Source: Chryseobacterium fluminis (lineage in GTDB: Bacteria > Bacteroidota > Bacteroidia > Flavobacteriales > Weeksellaceae). Taken from it: a stretch of 64,000 bases of DNA. Shown in pieces: positions 36,080 to 45,858 of this stretch; within the stretch, counting starts at the first letter, position 1; each line of letters opens with the position of its first letter. Where the stretch lies: assembly GCF_026314945.1 (NCBI RefSeq), contig NZ_CP111121.1, forward strand, positions 1,426,001 to 1,490,000, read 5' to 3'. The position numbers were made by a program, and so were the translations under genes. The notes beneath the pieces were generated by a model. That model searched no databases. It had not been told where the DNA came from and worked only from the letters and a program-made list of their open reading frames with translations.

Positions 36080-36244
36080 TTATCTGTTGGGATGAACGGG
36101 CTGGATCTCTCCGGTAGGCACAGACTCAAACAGCGACGGAAGAAACATATGCAGAATGAAATAAGCCAGCACGGTAAGAGGAACTAAGGCAAATAAAATA
36201 ATGATGAGCAGGCCTGGTCTGTTTTTCTTGGATTCGGTTTTCAT
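36080..36244 (-). CDS. Small single-helix membrane protein (54 aa)
   Basis: ATG at 36244, TAA ending at 36080. The charged start MKTESKKNRPG is followed by one membrane helix (LLIIILFALVPLTVLAYFIL) and a proline-containing tail ending PVHPNR. It has no lipobox. It sits 59 bp downstream of the cyanophycinase gene on the same strand and shares its likely transcript, with a strong terminator after it. The role is unknown. Confidence 0.7.
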   Translation of the reverse strand: MKTESKKNRPGLLIIILFALVPLTVLAYFILHMFLPSLFESVPTGEIQPVHPNR

Positions 36245-36303
36245 AATTCGTATTTTAAATTATTATTTTATGATTTGTAGGATGATCGTCCTGAAGTATT
36301 TAT

Positions 36304-37140
36304 TTATTCAGCCGGTATCATACTGCCGTCATTAAAGTTAATCGTACAGCCATCAGTAAGAATATGTACTTTGAGGTTTTCCGCATACACCGGTTCTCCT
36401 TTCTCTACCGACTGGATATTGGTCTGCTGTATTTCTTTTCCGGAAATAATCACTACCATTCCGGAGCCCTTGCATCTGGCCAGATGCCCATTTTCAATCA
36501 GTAAAGCTGTATCTTCTCCCAATCCCACGCCCCATTTATCAGGATGCAAAATCGAGGCATGGGCCAGTCTGCCGAATCTGCCTCTGTGAATAAAATGAGT
36601 ATCGACAATACAGGAAGAGATAAAGTTCATACCCGGTACCAGTTTAATATCAGCATCAAGAATTGCTTCCCCATTTTCAGCATCACTGATGATCACTGAA
36701 GGCATACACATAGCTCCTGCGCTTGTTCCTGCGACCAGGAAACCATTTTCATTCTTATACTTTTTCAGCAAAAGATCAATAATGGCCGAATCTTTCAATT
36801 CATCACAAATTTTGTTCTGATCCCCACCGGTAAAAAAAACCGCTTTGGCATCCTCTATCCTTTTAAAATAATGATCAGAATGCATCTGCTCGTCGCACAG
36901 ATGAAGAAAATCATAATTGGTAAAGCCGATCTGGTCAAAAGTTTCCCGGTACATCCGGCGCATGCTTTCCGGCTCTGAACTGGCAGTGGTAATCACTTCG
37001 ATGCGGTCATCTTTGTCAGATACCAGTAGTTTTAAAATTTCATGGGGTATAAAATCACGGTTTTGCTTTTCCATTTCATTATCCGCGTCACTTCTGTCTT
37101 CATTCCCTCCGATGATTAATAACTTTCCTTTTGGAATCAT
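36304..37140 (-). CDS. cphB: Cyanophycinase
   Basis: A peptidase of 278 residues (family S51) that cuts cyanophycin to beta-Asp-Arg. The nucleophile Ser is in VAGTSAGAMCMP (~140). KLLIIGGNEDRSD near the start, FTGGDQNKICDEL (~105), DTHFIHRGRFGRL (~190) and GVGLGEDTALLIENG (~225) are typical. It is intracellular, with no signal peptide. The cphA gene in this window is 19 kb away (15002-17559) and frameshifted, so another intact cphA may exist elsewhere. Confidence 0.95.
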   Translation of the reverse strand: MIPKGKLLIIGGNEDRSDADNEMEKQNRDFIPHEILKLLVSDKDDRIEVITTASSEPESMRRMYRETFDQIGFTNYDFLHLCDEQMHSDHYFKRIEDAKAVFFTGGDQNKICDELKDSAIIDLLLKKYKNENGFLVAGTSAGAMCMPSVIISDAENGEAILDADIKLVPGMNFISSCIVDTHFIHRGRFGRLAHASILHPDKWGVGLGEDTALLIENGHLARCKGSGMVVIISGKEIQQTNIQSVEKGEPVYAENLKVHILTDGCTINFNDGSMIPAE

Positions 37141-37670
37141 AATTTATTCTTTAATGTAGTTTGGTTTAATTGTATCAATGTGACTTTGTCTTTGATTGAT
37201 TCAAATGTAATGAAGAGAAGACATCCTATTTTATGACAGCGATCACATATTGTTGGAGTCTCTGTTGATTTTTCTCAAACAGGCAGCAGCGGAAAACAGC
37301 CACCATCAAAATCACAGATCTGGCAATATTTATAACATATTATTGATATTATTTATTGATTTTACAATATGATTCAAAACATATAATTATTTAGTAATTT
37401 TCCAGTACATTTGAAATACATTATTTGTTGATGATTTATAAATTTCCTATTTCACATTAGGAGCTTCAGCAATTACACTCCGGAAAGTCGTCTCATATAA
37501 ATGTATAAAAGGGACAAACCCATTATTCGTGACCATTCCCGTATATTCACAGCAGAATGCCTGTTGAAAAATACCTCATCGTCAGCAACGTTACGATTCC
37601 CGTAATACGCCGAAAATATTCTTCATGAACCTCTACATCTTACTCTATCATCAACCACAAAAAATTATCT
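37141..37670. other. Divergent intergenic region
   Basis: About 530 bp between cyanophycinase and the Crp-type gene. It is AT-rich with no convincing ORF and no strong hairpin. It should hold promoters for both genes; none could be fixed with confidence. Confidence 0.4.
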
Positions 37671-38267
37671 ATGTATTTACAAGAAGAACTTCTGTACTCC
37701 CTCGGAGCAGCAGAACAAAATTATAATCCCGGAGATTATATATTCCGGGAAGGCGGAAGCCCTCAATTCTACTTCCAGATTATAAGCGGAAACGTGAAAC
37801 TCAACAACTATCACAGAGATGGTAAAGAATTTATTCAGGGTATTCTTACGTCCTATGATCCTATTGGAGAATATATGCTGCATTCAGATAAAATGTATCC
37901 GATGAACGCTGTTGCGCTTACCCGATGCTCAGTCATCAGGGTCTGCAGAAAAAGCCTACTGTCGTATCTGGATCAAAGCCCCGCTTTTTATATGGATCTC
38001 TGTAAATCTTTGTCGAAAGACCTGTACCGTAAGTTTGTTCTGATGCAGAAAATCTCATGTCACAGTGCTGTTGAGCGGTTGAAGGAAGTACTTCATCTGA
38101 TGAAACAGGAACAGGAAAACACCGCACCGTTCACCTACGAGGTCCCTATTACACGACAGCAGCTGGCGTCACTGACCGGTCTCTGTTTAGAGACTACTAT
38201 CCGGACCATTAAAAAGATGGAACGCGAGAAAATAGTACAGATCAGGAACAGAAAAATTCTCTTTTAA
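37671..38267 (+). CDS. Crp/Fnr-family regulator, paralogue 1
   Basis: A protein of 198 residues with a cyclic-nucleotide-binding-like fold (~10-110, YIFREGGSPQFYFQIISGNV and GEYMLHSDKMYPMNAVALT) and a C-terminal winged helix with ITRQQLASLTGLCLETTIRTIKKME (~155). The Fnr cysteines are absent, and the cAMP phosphate-binding Arg-Ser pair is not evident, so the ligand is unknown. Very similar to the two paralogues at 48999 and 49903. Confidence 0.9.
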   Translation: MYLQEELLYSLGAAEQNYNPGDYIFREGGSPQFYFQIISGNVKLNNYHRDGKEFIQGILTSYDPIGEYMLHSDKMYPMNAVALTRCSVIRVCRKSLLSYLDQSPAFYMDLCKSLSKDLYRKFVLMQKISCHSAVERLKEVLHLMKQEQENTAPFTYEVPITRQQLASLTGLCLETTIRTIKKMEREKIVQIRNRKILF

Positions 38268-38335
38268 TGAAGCAACTATAGACAATATTATTTTCCTGCT
38301 GTTACAGGCTGAAAATTTCGGTTTATTGACGGATT

Positions 38336-39769
38336 TTATCGTTTGCCTGCCAGCTTCCTTACCATCCCTTTAAAAATAATCCCGTGAAAAGGCAGGACAG
38401 AATACCAGTACAATCTCCCGGATACTCCGTGCGGACGGAAAACAGCCTTTTGCCAGAGCTTTCCTTTGTACACCTTAAACATCAGCCAGGCTTCTCCCGG
38501 AAGCTTCATTTCTGCAAAGAGAATCAGTTTTCCTTCTTCTCTGTCTGCATACAGAACGCGCCAGAAATCCAGGGCATCTCCCTGATGAAGATGTGTAGAA
38601 CTGGTTCTTCCCCGTCTCAGTCCCGGTCCGCCGACCAATACATCCATAAAGCCACGCACTTTCCAAAGACTCTGTCCGTACCATCCGTTGGTCCCACCCA
38701 AAGAAAAAACACGGTCTATACATTGTTCGCGATCATCGTATTCCGCAGTCTGGAGATCTGTAAAACAACCGTATTTGGGTACATCCAGGTAATCTTTCAG
38801 GCTGGAGTCGCTTCGGCTGCTGATAAAGCTGTCTTTCCAGCTGGAGGCGATTTCATTATCCTGAATTTTTGCCAGCGTTCTTCGCAGGGCAGTATCATAC
38901 GAAAATGGCTGAACTCCGGTAATTGCTTTAATTTCCGCCAGGCTTTCGGGGCGGCTTATTACTTCAATCTTCATGCTTCCCACAAGAGCAGTAGCCAGAT
39001 TATAGGATGTGGAAGTAATAAAATACAGCCAATATGAAGACAGCTTAGGCGTCATCACGGGCACCGTAAAAATCTTCCTTTTCAGTCCACGTATTCTGGC
39101 AAACTCCAAAAGCATCTGTTTATACGTTAAGACATCATCACAGCCAATATCAAAGTTTCGCTGGTATGCTTTTTCTTTGAACAGGGTAAAAATCAGGAAG
39201 TCGAGCACGTTGGCAATTCCTATGGGCTGACATTTGGTATGAAGCCACTTCGGAGCAACCATTACCGGCAACTTCTCTACCAGATCTCTGATAATTTCAA
39301 AAGAGGCACTTCCTGAGCCGATAATAATTCCGGCTCTTAAGACCGTTACGGGAACGGTGCATTTCATCAAAATCTTTTCCACCTCAAGCCGTGAGCTCAG
39401 ATGGGCTGAAAGTTCTTCTTTATTGGCCAGGCCCGAAAGATAGATGATGTGCCGGCAGTCTGTTGTTTCCATAAAATCAGAAAAATTAACAGCGCATTGT
39501 TTTTCAATTTCTGCATAATCATTGCTGTTGCTCATCGAATGCATGAGATAATAGGCTCCTGATATATCTTTAGGAATATTTTCCAGTGTTTCTGGCTTCA
39601 GAAAATCCACTTCTACCACTTCGATCTGGGCATCATCAATGTCGACACCCTTGGAAAACCTGCTTTTATCCCTGCAGCAGCATATCACCTGATAACCCTG
39701 GGCGGCAATAACGTTGATCATTCTTTTTCCGATATATCCGGTTGCTCCGGTAAGCAGTATTTTTTTCAT
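38336..39769 (-). CDS. NAD(P)-binding SDR protein with C-terminal DUF2867
   Basis: A 477-residue two-domain protein. The first ~300 residues are an atypical SDR: nucleotide loop LLTGATGYIGKRM (~5), GAYYLMHSM, HIIYLSGLANKEE and TVLRAGIIIGSGSASFE. The last ~150 residues match DUF2867 (FSLGGTNGWYGQSLWKVRG, RRGRTSSTHLHQGDALDFWRV). The combination is widespread in bacteria; no reaction has been assigned with certainty. It is followed by a short gap to ribA on the same strand. Confidence 0.9.
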   Translation of the reverse strand: MKKILLTGATGYIGKRMINVIAAQGYQVICCCRDKSRFSKGVDIDDAQIEVVEVDFLKPETLENIPKDISGAYYLMHSMSNSNDYAEIEKQCAVNFSDFMETTDCRHIIYLSGLANKEELSAHLSSRLEVEKILMKCTVPVTVLRAGIIIGSGSASFEIIRDLVEKLPVMVAPKWLHTKCQPIGIANVLDFLIFTLFKEKAYQRNFDIGCDDVLTYKQMLLEFARIRGLKRKIFTVPVMTPKLSSYWLYFITSTSYNLATALVGSMKIEVISRPESLAEIKAITGVQPFSYDTALRRTLAKIQDNEIASSWKDSFISSRSDSSLKDYLDVPKYGCFTDLQTAEYDDREQCIDRVFSLGGTNGWYGQSLWKVRGFMDVLVGGPGLRRGRTSSTHLHQGDALDFWRVLYADREEGKLILFAEMKLPGEAWLMFKVYKGKLWQKAVFRPHGVSGRLYWYSVLPFHGIIFKGMVRKLAGKR

Positions 39770-39812
39770 ACGTTTGGTTTAATGGTGGCAAAATGTTAAG
39801 GTGATGAAATAA

Positions 39813-40403
39813 TTATACCTTTTCCAGGAGATGCCCGAAATATTCTTTCTTTTTTGTCAGATAGCTTTCATTAACGTCGTTCGCACCTATTTCAAGGGAA
39901 ATTCTGCTATTGAGTTTGATTCCGCTGTTTTCAAGAGACTTAAGCTTATCCGGATTGTTGGTAAGCAAATTGATCTCCTTCACCTTTAAAATCTTCAGCA
40001 TTTCTACCGCTACCTCAAAATTTCTCCCGTCAGCAGGCAGTCCGAGTTTCAGATTGGCTTCTACCGTGTCGAAACCTTTTTCCTGAAGTGCATAAGCTCT
40101 TAACTTGTTAATGATCCCTATATTCCGTCCTTCCTGCCGGAGATAAATAATCATTCCGCCATGCTCCAACATATATTTCATGGCAGCATCAAGCTGTTGT
40201 CCGCATTCACATTTTTTAGAATGAAAAACTTCGCCCGTAATACATTCCGAATGAAAACGGACATTAACCGTCTTGTTGAAATCCGTGCCTGCGGATACCC
40301 ATACAAGGTGCGGACTCCAGTCATCTTCCCGTTCCGAGAATGCATAAACCGTAAACATTCCGAAGTCTGTAGGTATATCTGATTGTGCCTGTATTCTGAA
40401 CAT
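39813..40403 (-). CDS. ribA: GTP cyclohydrolase II
   Basis: A 196-residue enzyme of riboflavin synthesis that opens GTP. The zinc and active site are in ITGEVFHSKKCECGQQLD, the GTP-binding region in IIYLRQEGRNIGIINKLRAYA, and VEANLKLGLPADGRNFEV and LLTNNPDKLKSLE follow. It lacks the DHBP synthase domain of RibBA, so it is a stand-alone type. Its promoter box is CAAATTTA on the plus strand (40433-40440), divergent from the TetR-like gene's. Confidence 0.95.
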   Translation of the reverse strand: MFRIQAQSDIPTDFGMFTVYAFSEREDDWSPHLVWVSAGTDFNKTVNVRFHSECITGEVFHSKKCECGQQLDAAMKYMLEHGGMIIYLRQEGRNIGIINKLRAYALQEKGFDTVEANLKLGLPADGRNFEVAVEMLKILKVKEINLLTNNPDKLKSLENSGIKLNSRISLEIGANDVNESYLTKKKEYFGHLLEKV

Positions 40404-40432
40404 AATTCAAAAATTAAATGATTTATATAGTA

Positions 40433-40481
40433 CAAATTTATACTTTATTTTAATTAAAAATAAAATTAATTACTAAATTTG
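40433..40481. promoter_or_regulatory. Divergent TAAATTTG boxes between ribA and the TetR-like gene
   Basis: A minus-strand TAAATTTG (40440-40433) sits 30 bp before the ribA start at 40403. A plus-strand TAAATTTG (40474-40481) sits 18 bp before the TetR-like ATG at 40499. Their 33-bp separation makes joint control by the TetR-like protein possible. Confidence 0.6.
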
Positions 40482-40498
40482 ACGTAAATAATTCTACT

Positions 40499-41155
40499 AT
40501 GCAAGAACAAACCAATATCACGCAGGAAAAAATACTTGAATTATATGGAGATTACCTTCTGAATCATGGAGAGAAGCCTAAAAACATATTTCTGTTTGCT
40601 CGGGAAAACGATTTTGAAGAAAAAGAATTTTATCATTACTTTTCAGGATTTGAGCAGATTGAAAGACAGATGTTTGATCATTTGTTCACAAAGTCACTCG
40701 AACTTGCTTCAGAAGTTAATATTGCAGATGATGTTACCACTAAAGAGAAACTTCTGAATGTATATTATATTTTCTTTGAAAATCTTACCATGAACCGTTC
40801 TTTGGTCTTATCTATTCTGGGAAACAGCAAAATTCAGAATATAAAAACACTTCAGAGTCTCCGTGAAACGCACAAACAATTTATCGGAACTTTAGATTTT
40901 AATGACTGGGATCTGATTGATAAATCAAAAGACCTCAGAAAACTCAATGAAAAATCGAGGCAGGAAGCGCTCTGGCTTCACCTGGTCTCTGCGATAGAAT
41001 TCTGGAAAAAAGACACTTCTCCTGATTTTGAAAAAACGGATATTTACATTGAGAAATCCATTGACACCGGCTTTCAGCTGATGGATCATGAACCACTGAA
41101 AAAAATCTTCGACCTTGGAAAATTTCTTTGGAAAGAAAGGCTCAATATGAGGTAG
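40499..41155 (+). CDS. TetR-family-like regulator
   Basis: A 218-residue all-helical protein. The N-terminal 50 residues (ITQEKILELYGDYLLNHGE, PKNIFLFARENDFEEKEFYHYF) follow the TetR helix-turn-helix layout, with the recognition helix in the second segment. The rest is a helical ligand/dimer domain. It lies divergent from ribA and next to an ABC1-type kinase gene and the photolyase cluster, whose regulator it might be. Confidence 0.7.
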   Translation: MQEQTNITQEKILELYGDYLLNHGEKPKNIFLFARENDFEEKEFYHYFSGFEQIERQMFDHLFTKSLELASEVNIADDVTTKEKLLNVYYIFFENLTMNRSLVLSILGNSKIQNIKTLQSLRETHKQFIGTLDFNDWDLIDKSKDLRKLNEKSRQEALWLHLVSAIEFWKKDTSPDFEKTDIYIEKSIDTGFQLMDHEPLKKIFDLGKFLWKERLNMR

Positions 41156-41304
41156 TGACTACCTATACATTATCAGGCTTAGACGGCTGGCAGATCGGGC
41201 ATTAAAAGCTTTAAAGCCAATACAGCTGAACAGAAAAACGTAAACTGAGCCTGTTACTGCATTAAGAATGAAGAAAAACTTCGTAATAAATCTTACCCAA
41301 TCAC

Positions 41305-42624
41305 ATGAAAACATTAGATAAAATTCCTACAGGAAAAATTGAACGGACAGGCAGCCTGCTTAAAGCCGGTGCGAAAGTCGGAGTCAATTACCTGAAATAC
41401 TATGGTAATAAAATTACAAAAGATGAGGAAGAAGCCCGTAAAATCCTGAACAGTGATAACGCGACAGATATCTACGACTCCCTGAAGGAACTAAAAGGTT
41501 CTGCTCTGAAAGTTGCGCAGATGCTGAGCATGGAAAAAAGCATTCTCCCGGCAGCTTATGTGGAAAAGTTTTCTCTTTCGCAGTTTTCCGTTCCGCCATT
41601 GTCCGGTGCATTGGTAAAAAAGACCTTCAGAAAGTATTTCGGGAAAAACCCGGAAGATATTTTCGATAAATTTTTTGCCGAATCGGTAAATGCAGCAAGC
41701 ATCGGACAGGTACATACCGCAGAAAAAGGAGCTCAGAAACTGGCTGTAAAAATTCAGTATCCCGGAGTCAGAGAAAGCATTTCCAGTGATCTGAAAATGG
41801 TAAAACCTATTGCCATGAAGATGTTCAATATCAAAAAAGAAGGTTCGGAATCCTATTTCCAGGAAGTGGAAGATAAATTATTTGAAGAAACCGATTATCA
41901 CCTGGAGCTCAGACGCAGCCAGCAATTTGCCGAAGAATGTCAACACCTTCCGAACGTGAAATTTCCGCGTTATTATCCTGAGTATTCGTGCGAAAAAATC
42001 ATTACCATGGACTGGATGTCCGGAATTCACTTTTCGGAATTTACAAAAAGACAAAACACCCAGAAGGATCTTGATACCATTGGCCAGACCCTATGGGACT
42101 TTTATATGTACCAGATGCACATCCTGAGAAAAGTACATGCCGACCCCCACCCCGGAAACTTCCTGATTTCTGATCATAAAGAGCTCCTGGTGATCGATTT
42201 CGGATGTATCAAAGAAATTCCGGAGGACTTTTACAGCCCGTATTTTGAATTGGCAAAACGGGAAAACCTGAATAACCCTGAAGTGTTCCGGGAAAAACTA
42301 TTGATATTGGAAATTCTCCGTAAGGACGATTCGCCAGAGGAAGAAAAATTTTTCACCAAGCTTTTTTACGAACTGCTCGAGTTATTTACCAGACCCTTCA
42401 ATCAGGAAAAATTCGACTTTTCCGATGAGCATTTTTTCCAGGAAATAGCAGACCTGGGACAGCGGTATGCCAAAATAAGCGATATGAAAGGAATGAATAC
42501 CAACCGCGGTTCCAGACATTTCATTTATCTCAACCGCACATTTTTTGGTTTATACCATATGATGCACGACCTGAAAGCAAAAGAAGTGGTTATCAACCGT
42601 TTTAAAAACTATATAAAACCCTGA
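41305..42624 (+). CDS. ABC1/AarF/UbiB-type atypical kinase
   Basis: A 439-residue protein with the family motifs: LKELKGSALKVAQMLSMEK (K-x9-Q type, ~70), AASIGQVHTAEKGAQKLAVKIQYPG (Ala-rich loop and lysine, ~135), and KVHADPHPGNFLIS with VIDFGCIKEIP (HxDxH-like and DFG-like metal sites, ~285-305). There is no membrane helix at the C-terminus. In the UbiB group it supports quinone metabolism. It precedes DUF2256 and cryptochrome genes, as is common in flavobacteria. Confidence 0.9.
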   Translation: MKTLDKIPTGKIERTGSLLKAGAKVGVNYLKYYGNKITKDEEEARKILNSDNATDIYDSLKELKGSALKVAQMLSMEKSILPAAYVEKFSLSQFSVPPLSGALVKKTFRKYFGKNPEDIFDKFFAESVNAASIGQVHTAEKGAQKLAVKIQYPGVRESISSDLKMVKPIAMKMFNIKKEGSESYFQEVEDKLFEETDYHLELRRSQQFAEECQHLPNVKFPRYYPEYSCEKIITMDWMSGIHFSEFTKRQNTQKDLDTIGQTLWDFYMYQMHILRKVHADPHPGNFLISDHKELLVIDFGCIKEIPEDFYSPYFELAKRENLNNPEVFREKLLILEILRKDDSPEEEKFFTKLFYELLELFTRPFNQEKFDFSDEHFFQEIADLGQRYAKISDMKGMNTNRGSRHFIYLNRTFFGLYHMMHDLKAKEVVINRFKNYIKP

Positions 42625-42626
42625 TT

Positions 42627-42782
42627 ATGCCCGCCGGATTACCGTTCAAAATCTGTGAAGTGTGCAGACTGCCCTTTAACTGGCGTAAAAAGTGGAAGAA
42701 AAACTGGAATGAAGTAAAATATTGCAGCGAAAGATGCCGAAAAAACAAAAAATCAATATCCTCTGGTTCACCAAAAATTTGA
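42627..42782 (+). CDS. DUF2256 small Cys protein
   Basis: A 51-residue protein from the ATG at 42627. It has two Cys pairs, KICEVCRLPFNWRKKWKKNW (C-x2-C) and KYCSERCRKNKK (C-x3-C), in a zinc-finger-like layout, with a conserved Trp/Lys core. DUF2256 genes usually sit beside cryptochrome/photolyase genes, as here. It overlaps the DASH cryptochrome start (42734) by 49 bp, so the two are translationally coupled. Confidence 0.88.
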   Translation: MPAGLPFKICEVCRLPFNWRKKWKKNWNEVKYCSERCRKNKKSISSGSPKI

Positions 42783-44035
42783 GAACGAGAGATTCAGAAA
42801 CGTTATCCAATATAATGCGGGAAGATTTGCCCTTTCTTGCCCTCTACGTTTTTGACACAGATTTTTTTAATCAGATGCAGTATGGCTGTAGAAAAATCGG
42901 GAAATACAGAGCCAGATTCCTTCTCGAAAGTGTTGAAGATCTTAAGGAAAATTTAGCCGGACAGAACATCTCTCTTTTAGTTAAACAAGGCAAAACAGAA
43001 GATGTCTTTAAAAATATTGCTAAAGAATTTGAGATTGTAAAGATTTTCTGTCAGGAGGAATGGACGAAAGAAGAAATCAGCCTTCAGACAAAAATTAAAG
43101 ACGTTCTGCCATCCGTCACCTGGGAAAAATTTTATCAGCAGTTTCTGGTGCATCCTTTTTTTGTATTTAAAAATTCAGGGGAAATCCCGATGCTTTTTAC
43201 CACTTTCAGACAAAATATTGAGAAAAATCTTTTAATCAGACCTGAATTTGAATCTGCAGGGATGAGGTATCACAACAAAACAGAAATTTATTTTAATAGT
43301 GATGAAGTGACACTGCGATCACTAGGCTTCGATGATTTTGAAACGGATAAGAGAAGTGCTTTTCCTTTTTCCGGTGGTGAAAGGGAAGCCCTGAAAAGAT
43401 TGGATTTTTATTTTTCGGAAACTAAAAACTTAAGCCGGTATAAAGAGACCAGAAACGGGCTGACGGGTACGGAATACAGCTCAAAGTTTTCAGCATGGTT
43501 AGCAGACGGAAGTCTTTCTGCAGTGACCGTTTATCATGAGATAAAAAGGTACGAAGAAAAATTCGGAAGCAATGAATCTACCTACTGGCTGATTTTTGAA
43601 CTGCTTTGGAGAGATTTTTTCAGGTATACATCGTTACAGCACCGGGATCTGATATTCAGGAAAAACGGAATTGCCCATCAACCATATTCTGCTGATCCCG
43701 ATGATGAACTCATCCGTCAGTGGAAAGAGGGAAAAACAGCTTCAGATTTCGTAAATGCCCATATGCTTGACCTCAGACATACAGGCTGGATGAGCAACAG
43801 AGGACGTCAGAATGTGGCTTCCTACTTCTGTAAAATCCTGAAACAGGACTGGAGAATAGGGGCATCTTATTTTGAAGAATGGCTGATTGATTATGACGTT
43901 CACAGCAATTACGGCAACTGGATGTACCTGGGTGGTGTGGGAAATGATCACCGGAACAGAACCTTCAATCCCGAAAAACAGGCGGAAATATACGATCCGA
44001 ACCATAAATTCAGAACATTATGGCTGAAACAATAA
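42734..44035 (+). CDS. DASH-type cryptochrome/photolyase
   Basis: A flavoprotein of about 433 residues. The N-terminal photolyase domain (INILWFTKNLRTRDSETL) and the C-terminal FAD domain are both present: YKETRNGLTGTEYSSKFSAWL (~240), WLIFELLWRDFFRYTSLQH (~290), LDLRHTGWMSNRGRQNVASY and DYDVHSNYGNWMYLGGVGND (~395), the DASH signature with the Trp/Asn face. The ATG at 42734 was chosen; a TTG four codons earlier is possible. It repairs cyclobutane dimers in single-stranded DNA or acts as a light sensor. Confidence 0.95.
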   Translation: MPKKQKINILWFTKNLRTRDSETLSNIMREDLPFLALYVFDTDFFNQMQYGCRKIGKYRARFLLESVEDLKENLAGQNISLLVKQGKTEDVFKNIAKEFEIVKIFCQEEWTKEEISLQTKIKDVLPSVTWEKFYQQFLVHPFFVFKNSGEIPMLFTTFRQNIEKNLLIRPEFESAGMRYHNKTEIYFNSDEVTLRSLGFDDFETDKRSAFPFSGGEREALKRLDFYFSETKNLSRYKETRNGLTGTEYSSKFSAWLADGSLSAVTVYHEIKRYEEKFGSNESTYWLIFELLWRDFFRYTSLQHRDLIFRKNGIAHQPYSADPDDELIRQWKEGKTASDFVNAHMLDLRHTGWMSNRGRQNVASYFCKILKQDWRIGASYFEEWLIDYDVHSNYGNWMYLGGVGNDHRNRTFNPEKQAEIYDPNHKFRTLWLKQ

Positions 44036-45502
44036 AACATACCGCCCAACTTATTTTCCCGAACCAGCTTTTCAGGGATACGGATTACCTTGATAAAAGC
44101 CAGCCGGTATTTATCCTGGAAGAATTTCTGTTTTTTAAGCAATATTTATTTCACAAACAGAAAATCGCATTTCACCGGGCGAGCATGAAATTTTATGAAA
44201 ATGAACTGAAAAAATCACGTTTTAAGGTCGAATACATAGAAAGCACATCGGAGCTTCTCGGACATCAGAAAATTTATTGCCGAACTTGAGAAACAAAATT
44301 TTAAAACCATCAGGACTGCTGATGTATGTGACAACTGGCTGGAAAAAAGACTGAGAGACACTTACCTGGAACTTGATATGCCGGACAGCCCTTTGTTTAT
44401 CAATACAAAAGAAGAACTGAAAGATTATTTTGAAGATAAAGAAACTTATCATCAGACCGATTTTTACAGACAGCAGAGAATCACCCGGAATATCCTGATG
44501 AAAGCAGGAAAACCTCTGGGTGGAAAATGGACTTACGATACGGAAAACCGAAAGAAATATCCGAAAAACAGAAAAGCACCTCCTGTTTATTTTCCGGAAA
44601 ACAATAAATATTACGAGGAAGCTAAGCAGTATACCGAAAAGCATTTCCCGAAAAACTACGGAACGCTTACGGATGAACAGTTTTATCCCGTGACTTTTAA
44701 AGAAGCTGAAAAATGGCTGGAGCAGTTTCTGGAAATACGTTTTTCAGAATTCGGAATGTATGAAGACAGCATCGTGGAACAAGAGCATTTTCTGCACCAC
44801 AGCGTACTTTCTCCACTGATGAACGTCGGGCTTCTGAATGCCGGCAATGTTCTGGAAGAAGCCATTTCGTTTGCAAAGGACCAGGAGATTCCGGTAAATT
44901 CCCTGGAAGGTTTCGTCAGGCAGATTCTGGGCTGGAGAGAGTTTGTACGGGGTGTCTATCTTTACCGGGGAACCTATCAGCGAAATAAAAATTACTGGAA
45001 GCATCAGCGCAGCCTTCCTGAATCTTTTTATACCGCAAAAACGGGAATCCGGCCGGTTGACCGCTCGCTCCAGAAGATTCTGAAAACAGGTTATGCAAAT
45101 CATATCGAGCGACTGATGATTTTTGCCAATTTTATGAATCTCTGCCGGTTTGATCCCAATGAGGTTTACCGGTGGTTTATGGAAATGTTTATCGATTCGT
45201 ATGACTGGGTCATGGTTCCGAATGTATATGGCATGAGCAGCTTCTCGGACGGCGGAAAAATGAGCACGAAACCGTATATCAGCGGAAGCAACTATATTAA
45301 AAAAATGAGTAATTACCCCGATGGAGACTGGATGGAGCAATGGGACGCTCTTTTCTGGAATTTCATTCATGATCACCAAGATTTCTTTGCTGAAAATCCG
45401 AGGCTTGGAATGATGGTGAAAACATTTGAAAAAATGCCGGAAGAAAAACAAAAACAGCATTTAAAAACGGCAAAAGAATGTATTGAAAATCTCACATCAT
45501 GA
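44020..45502 (+). pseudogene. PhrB-type photolyase-related protein, frameshifted near residue 80
   Basis: ATG at 44020 overlaps the cryptochrome stop by 16 bp. The first frame gives MAETIKHTAQLIFPNQLF... and ends at 44289; the remainder continues one frame over from IRKFIAELEKQNFK (~44265) to 45502. One extra base in GAGCTTCTCGGAC (44251-44263) explains the break; without it the product would be ~493 residues, the family length. The C-terminal part is well kept: ILGWREFVRGVYLYRG, HIERLMIFANFMNLCRFDPNE, NVYGMSSFSDGG, PYISGSNYIKKMS. The cysteine pair that would be expected after YIKKMS for the FeS cluster of the PhrB type is not seen, so this may be a cluster-less variant. Confidence 0.82.
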
Positions 45503-45560
45503 ATAACCGTAATGCCTGCAAGTCGTAATAATTCCTTGCAGCTTTCAGGAAAGATAAAAT

Positions 45561-45841
45561 ATGAATAACAAATTTAACTTACAGGAAACAGACCGCATTA
45601 TCGAAATGGCCTGGGAAGACCGGACCCCTTTCGAAGCCCTGACATTTCAGTTCGGATCAGTGAATCCGAAGTGATCGCATTGATGCGTACAGAACTGAAA
45701 GAGTCGAGTTTTAAACTTTGGAGAAAGAGAGTGAATTCCGGCGTGAGCCAGAAACATCTTAAAAAAAGAAGTGGAGAAATCAACCGTTTTAAATGCAGCA
45801 GACAGCGTATAATCAGCAATAACAAAATTGCTAAAAGATAA
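45561..45841 (+). pseudogene. TIGR03643/DUF2805 family protein, frameshifted
   Basis: ATG 45561 reads MNNKFNLQETDRIIEMAWED..FQFG and then meets a stop. The rest, ISESEVIALMRTELKESSF.. to SGVSQKHLKKRSGEINRFKC, continues one frame over to TAA at 45841. One missing A in TTCGGATCAGT (45651-45660, expected TTCGGAATCAGT) would restore about 93 residues, the family length. These small basic proteins accompany photolyase and cryptochrome genes; the function is unknown. It is the second frameshift within 1.5 kb, the other being in the photolyase gene. Confidence 0.78.
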
Positions 45842-45858
45842 TCTTAATCCTTATTATT

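Noticed and set aside
44744..45460. 238-codon frame antisense to the photolyase-related gene
   Set aside because: The sense strand carries clear family motifs throughout.
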